Shown here in pieces: positions 24,882 to 34,810 of a stretch of DNA of 64,000 nucleotides. Under the pieces are notes generated by a model. That model had not been told where the DNA came from, made no database searches, and saw only the letters and a list, made by a program, of their open reading frames with translations. Each line of letters opens with the position of its first letter. Positions within the stretch are counted from its first letter, which is position 1. The position numbers and the translations under genes were made by a program. The DNA comes from Blautia sp. An81 (GTDB taxonomy: Bacteria > Bacillota > Clostridia > Lachnospirales > Lachnospiraceae). Location: NCBI RefSeq assembly GCF_002161285.1, contig NZ_NFHH01000008.1, positions 62,001 through 126,000 on the forward strand. The letters are read 5' to 3'.

Positions 24882-26521
24882 TGTATATCACCATTGTTTG
24901 GGGAAATTTCTTTTTCCGGCAAAGGCCTTGGCTGCTGCTCTCTATAAACTGATGGAGATACCCCCAGCTTTTTCTTAAAGCTGTTACTGAAATAGTATTG
25001 GTTTGCATATCCGCATTTGCTGCTGATCTCTTTCAGAGAAAGGTTTGTAGAGGAAAGATAACGGCAGGCGCTTTCAATCCGGAGGGCTGCAATGGTGTCG
25101 CTGATACTCTGTCCAGAGACTTTTTTGAAAAGCGTACTCAGATAAGCCGGCGAGATATTGGCATGCTGGGCGATGTCGTTTAGGCAAAGGCTGCTGTGCT
25201 CAAAATTTTCTTTTATATATCCCATGGCGACATTGTATACTTGATTATGATAGTTTTCCATGGAAGAATCCAGTTTCCGGTAAGCCATAACACAGAGCTT
25301 TTTGATCCAGACTACAAATTGCTCATAGGTCCGGAAGGAATCAAAATGCTTATATACTTCCAGGATTTCTTTCTCCAGATCAGCAGTCTCCAGGTTCATT
25401 TCATAGAGAAATTTCAGGATACGTCCCAGCAGAGAATAAATGCGGATAAAGATCATATTTTTGTCTTGTACCTGGCTGGTAAGCTGCTGGAAAAAGGCTT
25501 TCAGCCAGTTTTCAATGGCGTCGTCCTCTTTGGAACAGATCAGCCGGATCAGTTCTTCTTCGGAAGCCTCAGAAAAAGATAAAAGACTGAATTCCTTTCC
25601 AAGGGCGTCTTTTGCGTCAAAAATATTTTTGTGAGGAAAAAAGAACCGGTATTTTAACGCCCGGGAAGCACTGGCGAAAGAAGCCGGGAGTCTCCAGATA
25701 TTATCTACTGCGCTTCCCAGACCGATATTCAAAGTGTAATGAAAATTATTGTAGGACTTTGTGATATCTTCTACTGTGTTATGTACAGACTGAAGAAACT
25801 TTCGGCGGGAATGGCTGCTGCCGCCTAAGATACAGGTAATCTCCTCAGCATCTGTCAGATAATGAAAGTAGCTGAATCCATGGAATTTTTCTTTCAGAAG
25901 ATCCAGAATATTCAATAATTCCATCTGGAATTGGGCGAAGTCCGGGCGGTTGTCGGTTTCCCCGGTATATTCGGCCTCCAGGACAAGTACGATAAAATAA
26001 TCATAATCTGTTTTTAGATCCAGGTATTCCAGAAAGTCTCCCAGGCGGAGTTTTGGATCTTCTCCCGGATAATGGAGGAGGTCGTCAAAAAATTTATCGG
26101 TCATCAAAGGACGGCTGGCTCTGAGCAATTCCTGGTTTTTCCGGATCTTATCTAATTGTAAGAAGGCGTTCTGGATTTTTTCGGTAAGATAGGGATAGTC
26201 CAGAGGTTTTTCAATATAATCATAGGCTCCCAGGCGTATGGCACGCTTGGCGTATTCAAATTTATCATAGGCGCTGACCAGGATGATCTTAACCATAGGA
26301 TTTATGGACAGGGCCAGTTTACACATGGAAATCCCGTCAAGGTCCGGCATTTCTATGTCGGAAATGATCAGATCCACGGAAGTTCTTTTCATAGCTTCCA
26401 AAGCGGAGCGGCTGTTGTATTCAATAATAGAGACTTCTGCATCCAGAGACGGCCAGTCTATATTTTTTTCAATACCTTCTGCTGCGAGAGAATTGTCGTC
26501 AACAATCATTACTTTCTTCAT
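24878..26521 (-). CDS. YesN-type response regulator (receiver + AraC domain)
   Basis: A 547-aa response regulator. The start at 26521 is preceded by GGAGG and begins MKKVMIVDDN. The receiver domain has Asp8/Asp9, the phosphoacceptor Asp55 (LIISDIEMPD) and Lys in IEKPLDYP. A long middle domain follows. The C-terminal AraC/XylS region has two helix-turn-helix motifs (LCLNDIAQHANISPAYLSTL and LSLKEISSKCGYANQYYFSN). It overlaps the histidine kinase gene by 23 bp. By analogy with YesN it should activate the adjacent sugar-transport operon in response to a carbohydrate sensed outside. Confidence 0.9.
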   Translation of the reverse strand: MKKVMIVDDNSLAAEGIEKNIDWPSLDAEVSIIEYNSRSALEAMKRTSVDLIISDIEMPDLDGISMCKLALSINPMVKIILVSAYDKFEYAKRAIRLGAYDYIEKPLDYPYLTEKIQNAFLQLDKIRKNQELLRASRPLMTDKFFDDLLHYPGEDPKLRLGDFLEYLDLKTDYDYFIVLVLEAEYTGETDNRPDFAQFQMELLNILDLLKEKFHGFSYFHYLTDAEEITCILGGSSHSRRKFLQSVHNTVEDITKSYNNFHYTLNIGLGSAVDNIWRLPASFASASRALKYRFFFPHKNIFDAKDALGKEFSLLSFSEASEEELIRLICSKEDDAIENWLKAFFQQLTSQVQDKNMIFIRIYSLLGRILKFLYEMNLETADLEKEILEVYKHFDSFRTYEQFVVWIKKLCVMAYRKLDSSMENYHNQVYNVAMGYIKENFEHSSLCLNDIAQHANISPAYLSTLFKKVSGQSISDTIAALRIESACRYLSSTNLSLKEISSKCGYANQYYFSNSFKKKLGVSPSVYREQQPRPLPEKEISPNNGDIQ

Positions 26522-28313
26522 AGTCTTCCTCCATTTGATCAAATTCTATAGTGATCACTGTTCCGTGATATAACCGGCTCTCAATGGAAATATGGCCGTT
26601 TCCGAAGTGGGGACTGGAAATCCTTTTATTTACATTGCCGATCCCGAAATGCTTTTCATAGTTTACGGCTTTGCTGTCCAGGGTACGCCTTAGTTCTTCC
26701 AGCTGTTTTTCACCGATTCCCACCCCATTATCTTCAATGGTGATAATTACAGTATCTTCCCCGTATACAGCGGCGATGTGCAGATGAATCCGGGGAGCCC
26801 GCTGGGAAAGTCCGTGGAGAATGGAATTTTCCAGAAAAGGCTGGAGGGTAAATTTACAGATCAGGAAATTTTCAATGCCGTCTTCTAGATCAAATTCCCA
26901 GGACAGATTATCATTATGGCATAATTTCTCTATTTCCAGATAAAGACGGGCAATTTCCAATTCATCCTTTATAGTGATCAGGTCTTTGGATTTTCTAAGA
27001 GTCATCCGGTAGAACCGGGTGAGATTTGTCAGCATTTGATCTGCAATATCCAGTTTTCCGATGGACTGACAGGTCTGAATGGATCCCAGAATATTATAGA
27101 GAAAATGGGGATTGATCTGTGATTGAAGCAGCTGGTACTTCAACTTTTCTTCAGTAAGGGAAAGGTCCAGGATGGACTGCATATTATCTTTCAGGGACAG
27201 CTGCATTTTCTGAAAAGTCAGTCCCAGACGGTCAATCTCATCATAAGTTTCCGGGTCTTTTCCGGGAGGGATCAGTTCTGACAGATCTTCTTTGGGAGAA
27301 TCAAGAGTCAGATGTTCCATAGCCCGTGATAAGAGCCGTATCTTTTTTGTTAATTTTCCGGAGATCGCAATGATCACAAGCAGCGTTAAAGGCAGAGAAC
27401 AAAGCAGGGTGATCAAAATGGACTGTATCAATACCTGTACATTTTCCTGAATATAAGAATCCGGGATTTCCGTGATATGATACCAGCCGTTCTGAAGCTG
27501 TACGCAATGATAGGTAATATTGTCTTTATAGAGGATCTGACTGGAGCTTTCTTTTAACTGTGAGAGAAGTGCCTCGTCTGCTCCAGGCGGATTGACAGGG
27601 GTATTGTGCGCGATGATCGTCCCCTGATCGGTCAGAATATAGCTGGACAGATTTTTGTCAGCAAAGGATTCCTCCAGATAACCGGAAAATTCAGAGATAT
27701 CCAGAAAAATAATATAAGCATAGGCGATTTCTTTTGTCTCTGTATCTTTTAAAATACGGCAGCAGGCAATACAGTTTCGGCTTTCTTCTGTGCCGGAGAT
27801 CAATAATGGAACAGACACATTTTTCTGGTAAAACCAGATAGAAGATGTGCCGGGATTCTCCAGGGCTGTTTCCGGAACATCATACTCCTCAAATTCCTCA
27901 AGGGGAAAGAAGTAGAGACGTTCATTAGCGCCCAGACGGTCCGAGGGAAGAAAAATACAGGCGTAATACAAATTAAAAGTGGATTTGAAAAGGGAAACAT
28001 CATTTCTGATATCTGTCAGGGCAGATAAATATTCCATTGTAGAATCCGATTGTCCTAATGTATACATATCGTACTGCAGAGCATTTGCCACACTTTCTAC
28101 ATGGGACAGACGCTCGTTGATCTGCATATTCAGCTGCTCGTCAGAGGATATAGATGCGTTCAGGATCCTCTGTTCTGCAATATGATAGGATACAGAGTAA
28201 GAGATCCCTCCAATAATACATAAAGGGATAAACGTGCATAATAAAAAAGCACATAGCAGTTTGGCCTGAAAGTGAGAACGCCATTTGCCAGAGAGCATCC
28301 TGTTTTTTTTCAT
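26499..28313 (-). CDS. YesM-type sensor histidine kinase
   Basis: A 604-aa membrane sensor kinase. An N-terminal transmembrane segment (about residues 15-40) and a second one near 290-315 enclose an extracellular dCache-like sensing region. A HAMP-like linker follows, then the His_kinase motif QSQINPHFLYNILGSIQ (His about residue 405) and an ATPase domain with EDNGVGIG. YesM-type kinases sense extracellular sugars or a loaded binding protein. The gene is transcribed with the YesN-type regulator and is divergent from the binding lipoprotein gene at 28510; the shared 196-bp region probably holds both promoters. Confidence 0.9.
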   Translation of the reverse strand: MKKNRMLSGKWRSHFQAKLLCAFLLCTFIPLCIIGGISYSVSYHIAEQRILNASISSDEQLNMQINERLSHVESVANALQYDMYTLGQSDSTMEYLSALTDIRNDVSLFKSTFNLYYACIFLPSDRLGANERLYFFPLEEFEEYDVPETALENPGTSSIWFYQKNVSVPLLISGTEESRNCIACCRILKDTETKEIAYAYIIFLDISEFSGYLEESFADKNLSSYILTDQGTIIAHNTPVNPPGADEALLSQLKESSSQILYKDNITYHCVQLQNGWYHITEIPDSYIQENVQVLIQSILITLLCSLPLTLLVIIAISGKLTKKIRLLSRAMEHLTLDSPKEDLSELIPPGKDPETYDEIDRLGLTFQKMQLSLKDNMQSILDLSLTEEKLKYQLLQSQINPHFLYNILGSIQTCQSIGKLDIADQMLTNLTRFYRMTLRKSKDLITIKDELEIARLYLEIEKLCHNDNLSWEFDLEDGIENFLICKFTLQPFLENSILHGLSQRAPRIHLHIAAVYGEDTVIITIEDNGVGIGEKQLEELRRTLDSKAVNYEKHFGIGNVNKRISSPHFGNGHISIESRLYHGTVITIEFDQMEEDYEESNDC

Positions 28314-28509
28314 AAAAACCTCCTAAATATATAGATACATCTATGAGTTTTATTATAAAAGAGAGAAAAACAGGATTCAATAAAGATAAAAATAATATAA
28401 ACGAATCGAAAAATATTGTATTTTGAAAAAAACAGCTTTTTGTTATTCTGAGTACATCAAAAACAAAGGGCGGCGGGAATAGAGAAGAACGCCCGGATAG
28501 GAGGAAAAC

Positions 28510-29793
28510 ATGAGAAAGAAAGTTGTGAGTATGTTACTTGCCACAGTCATGGCAGCAAGTATGCTTGCGGGCTGCGGAAACGGCAGTTCCGAAAGCGGCG
28601 GCGACGCCGGATCAGGAGAAGGGAGCGGTACTTCAGATGAGGCGTACGATCTGACCTTATATAGCATTAATACAACAGACCCGGAATTTGATCAGTGGCT
28701 CGATAACGTAGAAGAAGCTACGGGACTGAATATTAATGTGATCGCAGCGCCTACGGATTCTGACACCCGCCAGCAGAAAATCACCACTATATTATCTACC
28801 GGCGATGCTTCCGTAGATATCATAGAGATCAATGATGAGATGAGTTCTGCGTTTAAAAATTCCGGCTGGCTGGAAGGACTCAACGATACAGTTATGACAG
28901 AAGATATTGTTGATAATTTCGCCAAGGGCTATGTGGAAAATATGATCACAGACAAAGACGGAAATATTATCGGAGTACCCGGATACACAGGATATCTGGC
29001 CTTTTGGGTAAACCAGGAGATCATGGATGAAGTGGGAATTACCTCAATTGACACAAAGGAAGACTTCATGAAGTATATGGAAGCTGTCTCAGGTGACGGA
29101 CGGTACGGATATGGAGGATCCTGGGAGAAAACATATGTTTTTAATGAGATCGCCCAATTTGTCAATATGTTCGGAGGAGATTATTTCGACTGGACGAAAG
29201 AAGAAAATAAAGAAGCGATTCAGTTCCTTTATGATATGGTCCAGAATGGACAGACGCCTATCGATCAGATCGCAGATAAATATGAACAGATGAATCCGAA
29301 AGCCAATGATGGAAAATACGGATGCTGGTTTATGTGGGGACTCGGAACGGATTATGAATCTGCAGGTATGCTGGGAGCAGATAAGATCCATATGGCTATG
29401 GTTCCGTCCTTTACAGAGGATGGAAGCAGATATGTCTTCACAGATTCCTGGAACTATGTATTAAACTCAGCTTCTAAGAATAAAGAGGCGGCTATTAAAT
29501 TCCTTCAGTATATGGCAGATGAAGGCGGAATGAAAGCATCTTATGAATGTTTTGACCGGTATCCGGCCAGAACGGACGTGGCAGAAAAGATCGTTCCGGA
29601 TTCAGATCCTGCAAAAGAAATGTATAGCAGATATGCTACGGAGTGTACAGTTTCAGGACGTCCTATGCTTCCTCAGACCATGGAATTCATTACAGATATG
29701 GGAACGATTTTCCAATCCTGTATGCAGGGAGATATTTCTGTAGACGAATTTTGCACGAATGCCCAGGAACTGGTTGATAAGTACAGCGAGTAA
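28510..29793 (+). CDS. Extracellular sugar-binding lipoprotein 1
   Basis: A 427-aa family 1 solute-binding protein. The signal peptide MRKKVVSMLLATVMAASML ends in a lipobox LAGC, with a Gly/Ser/Glu linker after the cysteine. The mature part has the usual SBP pattern (VDIIEINDEMSSAFKNSGWL, GVPGYTGYLAFWVNQEIMD, YGYGGSWEK). It should capture an oligosaccharide for the two permeases that follow. A second, related binding protein sits at the end of the operon. No ATPase is present here, so a shared MsmK/UgpC-type ATPase (for example at 51589) may energise it. GGAGG precedes the ATG. Confidence 0.92.
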   Translation: MRKKVVSMLLATVMAASMLAGCGNGSSESGGDAGSGEGSGTSDEAYDLTLYSINTTDPEFDQWLDNVEEATGLNINVIAAPTDSDTRQQKITTILSTGDASVDIIEINDEMSSAFKNSGWLEGLNDTVMTEDIVDNFAKGYVENMITDKDGNIIGVPGYTGYLAFWVNQEIMDEVGITSIDTKEDFMKYMEAVSGDGRYGYGGSWEKTYVFNEIAQFVNMFGGDYFDWTKEENKEAIQFLYDMVQNGQTPIDQIADKYEQMNPKANDGKYGCWFMWGLGTDYESAGMLGADKIHMAMVPSFTEDGSRYVFTDSWNYVLNSASKNKEAAIKFLQYMADEGGMKASYECFDRYPARTDVAEKIVPDSDPAKEMYSRYATECTVSGRPMLPQTMEFITDMGTIFQSCMQGDISVDEFCTNAQELVDKYSE

Positions 29794-29862
29794 GGGAAAC
29801 AGCAGGCTGCCGCAGAAATGTGGCAGCCTTACTTACAGAAGCGGAGAAAAGGAGGAAAGGAT

Positions 29863-30741
29863 ATGGCCGTAAGTAAAAAAGCAATGAAGTGGATTCCCTG
29901 GGTTTTGATTTTACCGGTTGTACTTATCAGAGGATTTACCACGCTATACCCGATTCTGGTTACAATAAAGAACAGTTTTTTTGATATTAAGATTTTAGCC
30001 GGGGTCGATGAATTTGTAGGACTGGCAAATTATATAAATGTATTTAAAGATGCGAAGGTTCAGACATCTGTGATTTTTACAGTTATGTTTGTTGTAGTAT
30101 CTATGTTTTTCCATATACTGCTGGGAGTAGCGCTGGCCTTGATACTCAATATGAAATTTAAAGGACGCCGCTTCCTGAGGACGATTGTCCTGATCCCCTG
30201 GGCTATGCCTACTGTTGTAGCCGGAATGGCGGCGAAATGGGCTTTTAATAATGACTATGGACTGATCAATGATTTTGTCCGGAGATTTTTTTCAGATTTT
30301 CAGTTTAACTGGCTGATCCATACAGAATCAGCAAGATCTGCGGTTATTGCAGTAGATTTGTGGAAGGATCTGCCGTTTTTCGCTATTTTAGTACTGTCGG
30401 GTCTTCAGTTTATATCCGAAGATATTTATGAAGCAGCCAGGGTAGATGGAGCGAACGGGATCCAGTGCTTTTTCAGGATCACACTTCCGCTGATCGCAAG
30501 AAATGTTTTGACATTATGTATACCCTTCACGCTCTGGAGACTGACCAGTTTCGACCTTGTTTATGCCATGACATCTGGAGGACCGGGAGAGGATACAGCT
30601 TTGATCGCCTACCGCATTACTACGGAAGCCTTTACAAATCTGAATGTAGGTTATGCGGCTACATTAGCAGTTATGCTGTTTATGGTAATGGCTCTGTTCA
30701 GTTTTATTAATATGCGGTTTATCAGTAAGATATCGGATTGA
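29863..30741 (+). CDS. Sugar ABC transporter permease 1
   Basis: A 292-aa MalF/UgpA-type permease. The ATG at 29863 has AAGGAGGAAAGG upstream and is preferred over the upstream 29818 ATG. It has six transmembrane segments and the EAA loop (EAARVDGANGIQCFFRITLP), which contacts the ATPase. It lies 69 bp behind the binding protein gene and 14 bp ahead of the second permease. Together they should form the heterodimeric channel of a carbohydrate uptake system. Confidence 0.9.
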   Translation: MAVSKKAMKWIPWVLILPVVLIRGFTTLYPILVTIKNSFFDIKILAGVDEFVGLANYINVFKDAKVQTSVIFTVMFVVVSMFFHILLGVALALILNMKFKGRRFLRTIVLIPWAMPTVVAGMAAKWAFNNDYGLINDFVRRFFSDFQFNWLIHTESARSAVIAVDLWKDLPFFAILVLSGLQFISEDIYEAARVDGANGIQCFFRITLPLIARNVLTLCIPFTLWRLTSFDLVYAMTSGGPGEDTALIAYRITTEAFTNLNVGYAATLAVMLFMVMALFSFINMRFISKISD

Positions 30742-30755
30742 CGGGAGGGTTAAGA

Positions 30756-31610
30756 ATGCAGGATAACGCAAAATATAAAGTATACAGAGGATTGATAACG
30801 GTAGGAAGATGGGTTTTATTTGCCGTCGTAGCATTTATCATCTTGTTTCCTGTATACTGGATCTTTATTTCATCCATTACTCCATCAGGAGAACTTTTTA
30901 AAACCCCCATTGATTATCTGCCGGACCATCCTACACTGGAAAGCTATTTATTTCTGATCGAGAATGTAGGGCTTTTAGAAAAGATAGGGAATACAATATT
31001 GATCGTAGGGATCACACTTATCGTAGGGACAATTTTGTGCTGCATGGCAGCCTATGGTTTTGCCAGGTTTACATCAAAAGGGGTATCACTGGCTTTTGCT
31101 TTTGTGATCGCCACTATGCTTATACCGGAGGTTGTGACCGCCAGACCTTTGTACGAATTTATGAGAACGGTGGGACTATATGATACCTATATAGGTCTGA
31201 TCATTTTATATATCAGTGCGGTGATTCCGTTTACTGTGCTGATCCTGAAAAACTTTGCTTCAGAGATCCCGGTATCTCTTGAAGAAGCTGCGGCTATTGA
31301 TGGCGCTAATTTTATACAGAGGCTTTTTTTGATCGTGCTGCCTCTTATGCGTCCTGCCATCGCTACGGTCTGTATCATTAATTTCATAACCTGTCTGAAT
31401 AACTTTTTCACACCGCTGTATTATTCCAATAATATACAGGTTTTATCCGTATCCATTGTACAGCTTCCGCTGCGGGATAATATGTATGGAGTTCCCTGGG
31501 ATCTGGTAAGCGCTATGGGATGGATCATCCTGCTTCCGATCATTATCTTTGTAGCAGTCTTTGAGAAACAGATTATGGATGGTATAATGGCAGGAGGAGT
31601 GAAAGCATGA
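30756..31610 (+). CDS. Sugar ABC transporter permease 2
   Basis: A 284-aa MalG/UgpE-type permease; the start at 30756 follows GGGAGGGTTAAGA. It has six transmembrane segments, the N-terminal signature GELFKTPIDYLPDHPTLESY and the EAA loop (SLEEAAAIDGANFIQRLFLI). It pairs with the permease just upstream. The gene is followed 22 bp later by the DUF2961 enzyme gene, so uptake and hydrolysis are coupled in one operon. Confidence 0.9.
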   Translation: MQDNAKYKVYRGLITVGRWVLFAVVAFIILFPVYWIFISSITPSGELFKTPIDYLPDHPTLESYLFLIENVGLLEKIGNTILIVGITLIVGTILCCMAAYGFARFTSKGVSLAFAFVIATMLIPEVVTARPLYEFMRTVGLYDTYIGLIILYISAVIPFTVLILKNFASEIPVSLEEAAAIDGANFIQRLFLIVLPLMRPAIATVCIINFITCLNNFFTPLYYSNNIQVLSVSIVQLPLRDNMYGVPWDLVSAMGWIILLPIIIFVAVFEKQIMDGIMAGGVKA

Positions 31611-31632
31611 TCATATATGGGAGGAAAACAGA

Positions 31633-32745
31633 ATGAATCAAATATTTGGAGGAAGCCTGTCTTCTCTGCCATTTGCAAGGCATGAGAAAAGCAGGTCTAT
31701 AAACGCAGAGAACCCAACGGGTGAAAAAGGAAAAGGAGGGATGACCGCCAGTGAACTGGGGCCGTCCAGAAAGGGAAGTCCCTGCCTTAGAAATATCAAG
31801 AGTGGGGACACGGTAACTCTGGCAGAGATCCAGGGACCGGGAATGATCCATCATATCTGGATCACAGTAACGGATAAGACCACAGAGGCAGACCGTTTTG
31901 TACTCCGAGACCTGGTGCTGCGGATGTATTGGGATGATGAGGAAAGCCCGTCGGTAGAAACGCCTCTGGGAGACTTTTTCTGCTGCGGTTTCGGTGAGGA
32001 ATGTATCGTAAATTCCCTGCCGGTAGCTGCTGTGCCCAGCCGTGGGCTGAATTGTTATTTCCAGATGCCTTTTAATAAAAAGGCCAGGATCACTCTGGAA
32101 AATCAGCATGCCAATGAAATACCGGCGTTTTTCTATCAGATTGACTATGGGCTTTATCAGGACCCTTTCCCGTCAGACATCGCATATTTTCACGCACAGT
32201 GGAGAAGAGAGAAGATCACCCAGCTGCAAAAGGACTATGTGATACTGGATCAGGTAAAGGGGAAAGGCCATTATGTAGGAACCTACATGGCCCTTACGAC
32301 TTTGGAGAGATACTGGTGGGGAGAAGGTGAGATCAAATTTTATATTGACGGAGATGAAGAGTATCCCACTATCTGCGGTACAGGGACAGAGGACTATTTC
32401 GGCGGTTCCTGGAGTTTTGCAAAGCAGATAAACGGAAAAACAGTAGAGCAGAATTATTGTACGCCATATATGGGATATCCCTACTATTCCAGTCATGATG
32501 AGAAAATCCATAATCTTTACCACAATGACGACTGTATGCCTATGCGGGGATTTTACAGGTGGCATATTCAGGATCCCATCTGTTTTGAGGAAGATCTGAA
32601 AGTAACGATCCAGCAGATCGGAGTGGGATACAGAGGACTTTTTGAAAGGCAGGATGATGTGGCCAGCGTGGCCTACTGGTATCAGGCAGAGCCTCATAAT
32701 CCTTTCGGCCCGATGCTGAAGAAAGAAGACAGGTGGCCCAGATAA
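31633..32745 (+). CDS. DUF2961 (GH172-like) glycoside hydrolase
   Basis: A 370-aa DUF2961 protein. Typical features are the N-terminal region (RNIKSGDTVTLAEIQGPGMI then HHIWITV), the motif WDDEESPSVETPLGDFFCCG with its acidic residues, GRG-like NCYFQMPF, and GTGTEDYFGGSWSF near residue 255. Members of this family, now GH172, include alpha-D-fructofuranosidases and D-arabinofuran-active enzymes. No signal peptide is present, so it should cleave imported sugars. It lies between the permease genes and a second binding protein, which suggests the substrate contains a furanose unit; this is inference. Confidence 0.85.
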   Translation: MNQIFGGSLSSLPFARHEKSRSINAENPTGEKGKGGMTASELGPSRKGSPCLRNIKSGDTVTLAEIQGPGMIHHIWITVTDKTTEADRFVLRDLVLRMYWDDEESPSVETPLGDFFCCGFGEECIVNSLPVAAVPSRGLNCYFQMPFNKKARITLENQHANEIPAFFYQIDYGLYQDPFPSDIAYFHAQWRREKITQLQKDYVILDQVKGKGHYVGTYMALTTLERYWWGEGEIKFYIDGDEEYPTICGTGTEDYFGGSWSFAKQINGKTVEQNYCTPYMGYPYYSSHDEKIHNLYHNDDCMPMRGFYRWHIQDPICFEEDLKVTIQQIGVGYRGLFERQDDVASVAYWYQAEPHNPFGPMLKKEDRWPR

Positions 32746-32755
32746 GGAGCAGAAG

Positions 32756-33991
32756 TTGAAAAAATATGTATTGGGGATTCTGTTTTGCAGCTGTCTGCTG
32801 GGAACAGGGATCGGCTGTTCAGAAAAAGCCAGAGAAGAAAAAATACCGGAAACTGGAAAGAGCGGCCAAAATGAGATTACGATCATGCATGTAGATGCAG
32901 ATTATCCGGAATTTCAGAAATTCATTGATCAGGCTGAAAAAGATCTGGATCTGAAAATCCATATTGTTTCTTATCCGGAAAATGCAGATAACCGGCAGGC
33001 GGAGGTATCTACCATACTCTCTGCCGGAGAGGATTCTGTGGATATTTTTTCAGTAAATGATGAAATGGTCAGTGAATTTAAATATAAAGGTTATCTGGAA
33101 CCGCTGAATGATACAGTAATGACGGAAGACATTCTTTCCTGTTATCCGGAAAGTTATATGGAGCATATCGCTATGCTGGACGGGAAGGTGTATTCTGTGC
33201 CATATTATATGGATATTATGGTATTCTGGGTCAATAAAAGCATGATCGGCGATATGGAGATCAGGACCCAGGAAGATTTCCAGCGCCTTCTGGAGACGGA
33301 CTTCGGTGAGGGACGCTATGGATACGGAAGCGCATGGGACAGCGCTTATGTATATAATGAACTTTCCGAATTTATTAATTTTTTTGGCGGCAGTTATTAT
33401 GACTGGAACAGCCCGTCTACCCGGGAAGCTCTTACCTTTCTGGCGGATATTGTGAAAAAAGAGCAGACGCCCATAGAGCAGATAACGGACCAATATGAAC
33501 AGTTGGAACAAAAATTTCTGGAAGGAACCTACGCCAGCATCTTTGTCTATAGCGGAACACTGGATATGTTTGTGCGGGCAGGCGCATACAGGGAAGACTT
33601 CATACAGCTTGCACCCCTGCCCAGGTTCAAAGAAAATGTTACCAATATAGCGGCCTGGCAGTATATCCTGAATAAATCTTCGGCGAATAAGGAGGCGGCT
33701 ATCCGTTTTCTGAAATATGCGGCCAGCCGTGAAGGAAGCATTGCCTACGCAGAATATATGAACCGGCTTCCGGTAAGACTGGACATTATCAGAGAGGAAG
33801 ATCTGGACATTCCCGGATTTGAGCAGTTGAGAGAGTATGTGGAAAATACAGAACTGAAGGAAAGGCCTTTTTCCAGAAATACTATGGAAGATATTACTTC
33901 TATGGGCGCTTTGTTCCAGAGATATGTCCTGGAGGAAATCAGCCTGGAAGAGTTCTGCAAAGGCGCGCAGAACATTACAGATGGTTTCTGA
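32756..33991 (+). CDS. Extracellular sugar-binding lipoprotein 2 (TTG start)
   Basis: A 411-aa solute-binding protein similar along its length to the one at 28510 (shared patterns: LNDTVMTEDI, GxRYGYGSAWDSAYVYNE, FFGGSYYDW, the MxxITSMGALFQ-type ending). It starts with TTG at 32756, with AAGGAG 10 bp upstream. The signal peptide is LGILFCSCLLGTGIGC, a lipobox in which Gly precedes the lipidated Cys. Having two related binding proteins for one permease pair suggests different ligands or affinities. A bidirectional terminator follows. Confidence 0.88.
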   Translation: MKKYVLGILFCSCLLGTGIGCSEKAREEKIPETGKSGQNEITIMHVDADYPEFQKFIDQAEKDLDLKIHIVSYPENADNRQAEVSTILSAGEDSVDIFSVNDEMVSEFKYKGYLEPLNDTVMTEDILSCYPESYMEHIAMLDGKVYSVPYYMDIMVFWVNKSMIGDMEIRTQEDFQRLLETDFGEGRYGYGSAWDSAYVYNELSEFINFFGGSYYDWNSPSTREALTFLADIVKKEQTPIEQITDQYEQLEQKFLEGTYASIFVYSGTLDMFVRAGAYREDFIQLAPLPRFKENVTNIAAWQYILNKSSANKEAAIRFLKYAASREGSIAYAEYMNRLPVRLDIIREEDLDIPGFEQLREYVENTELKERPFSRNTMEDITSMGALFQRYVLEEISLEEFCKGAQNITDGF

Positions 33992-34066
33992 AAGAACTAT
34001 ATGCAAATATCATGTTCAATATATAAGACCTGGCACTTAAAAACAATCTGTGCCGGAAAGAAAAAT

Positions 34067-34120
34067 TATGCCATAAAGTACCGTAGCTTTAGAAAAGTCC
34101 GGACTTTATGGCATAGTCTT
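34067..34120. terminator. Bidirectional terminator between convergent operons
   Basis: TATGCCATAAAGT (34067-34079) and ACTTTATGGCATA (34103-34115) form a 13-bp stem, followed by GTCTTTT. It separates the sugar operon from rfbC. Confidence 0.8.
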
Positions 34121-34726
34121 TTACTGGAACTTAAAAGTATCCTTAAATCCTGCCCACTTCTGATCTTTTTCACTTAAATTCAACGGCGTTCCATCCTTTA
34201 AGCAATATCCCTCAGCAGAAGCAGTACCTTTATATTCTCCGGTAACTTCCGGCCACTCAATACCGATTTCCGGATCGTTCCAGGCCATGCCCCCTTCGTC
34301 ACCGGGATGGTAGAAGTCTGTGCATTTATAGCAGAACTCGGCCACATCGCTGAGTACCAGGAAGCCGTGGGCAAAGCCCTGGGGAATGTAGAACTGCTTT
34401 TTGTTTTCTTCAGAAAGCTCTACGCCGAACCATTTGCCGTAGGTTTCGCTGTGGGTCCGAAGATCTACCGCCACATCAAAGACCTTTCCTTTGATGACCC
34501 GGACCAGTTTGCCCTGGGGGAACTGCTTCTGGTAATGAAGGCCTCTTAATACACCCTTTGTGGAGCAGGACTGGTTGTCCTGGACAAAGTTCATAGTAAG
34601 GCCTGCCTCCTCCATGTCCTTCTGATTATAGGTTTCCATAAAATAACCTCTGTCATCGCCGTGAACAGCAGGTTCTATGATGCAAAGCCCTTCAATAGGG
34701 CATTTAGTTACTTTGATCTGTCCCAT
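34121..34726 (-). CDS. rfbC: dTDP-4-dehydrorhamnose 3,5-epimerase
   Basis: A 201-aa RmlC-type cupin. Conserved elements include DDRGYFMETYNQ, the active-site His in GVLRGLHYQ, KVFDVAVDLR, and YIPQGFAHGFLVLSD followed by YKCTDFYHP. It epimerises dTDP-4-keto-6-deoxyglucose at C3 and C5. It is the last gene of the minus-strand order rfbA, rfbB, rfbD, rfbC, separated from rfbD by 84 bp. AGGAGG lies upstream of its ATG. Confidence 0.95.
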   Translation of the reverse strand: MGQIKVTKCPIEGLCIIEPAVHGDDRGYFMETYNQKDMEEAGLTMNFVQDNQSCSTKGVLRGLHYQKQFPQGKLVRVIKGKVFDVAVDLRTHSETYGKWFGVELSEENKKQFYIPQGFAHGFLVLSDVAEFCYKCTDFYHPGDEGGMAWNDPEIGIEWPEVTGEYKGTASAEGYCLKDGTPLNLSEKDQKWAGFKDTFKFQ

Positions 34727-34810
34727 GAAATCCTCCTTTATTTATATAAAGTTCTGTGATAAATTTGATAAAAATTCTGCCGGAACAAAGAATCCTGATT
34801 CTTGACAGCA

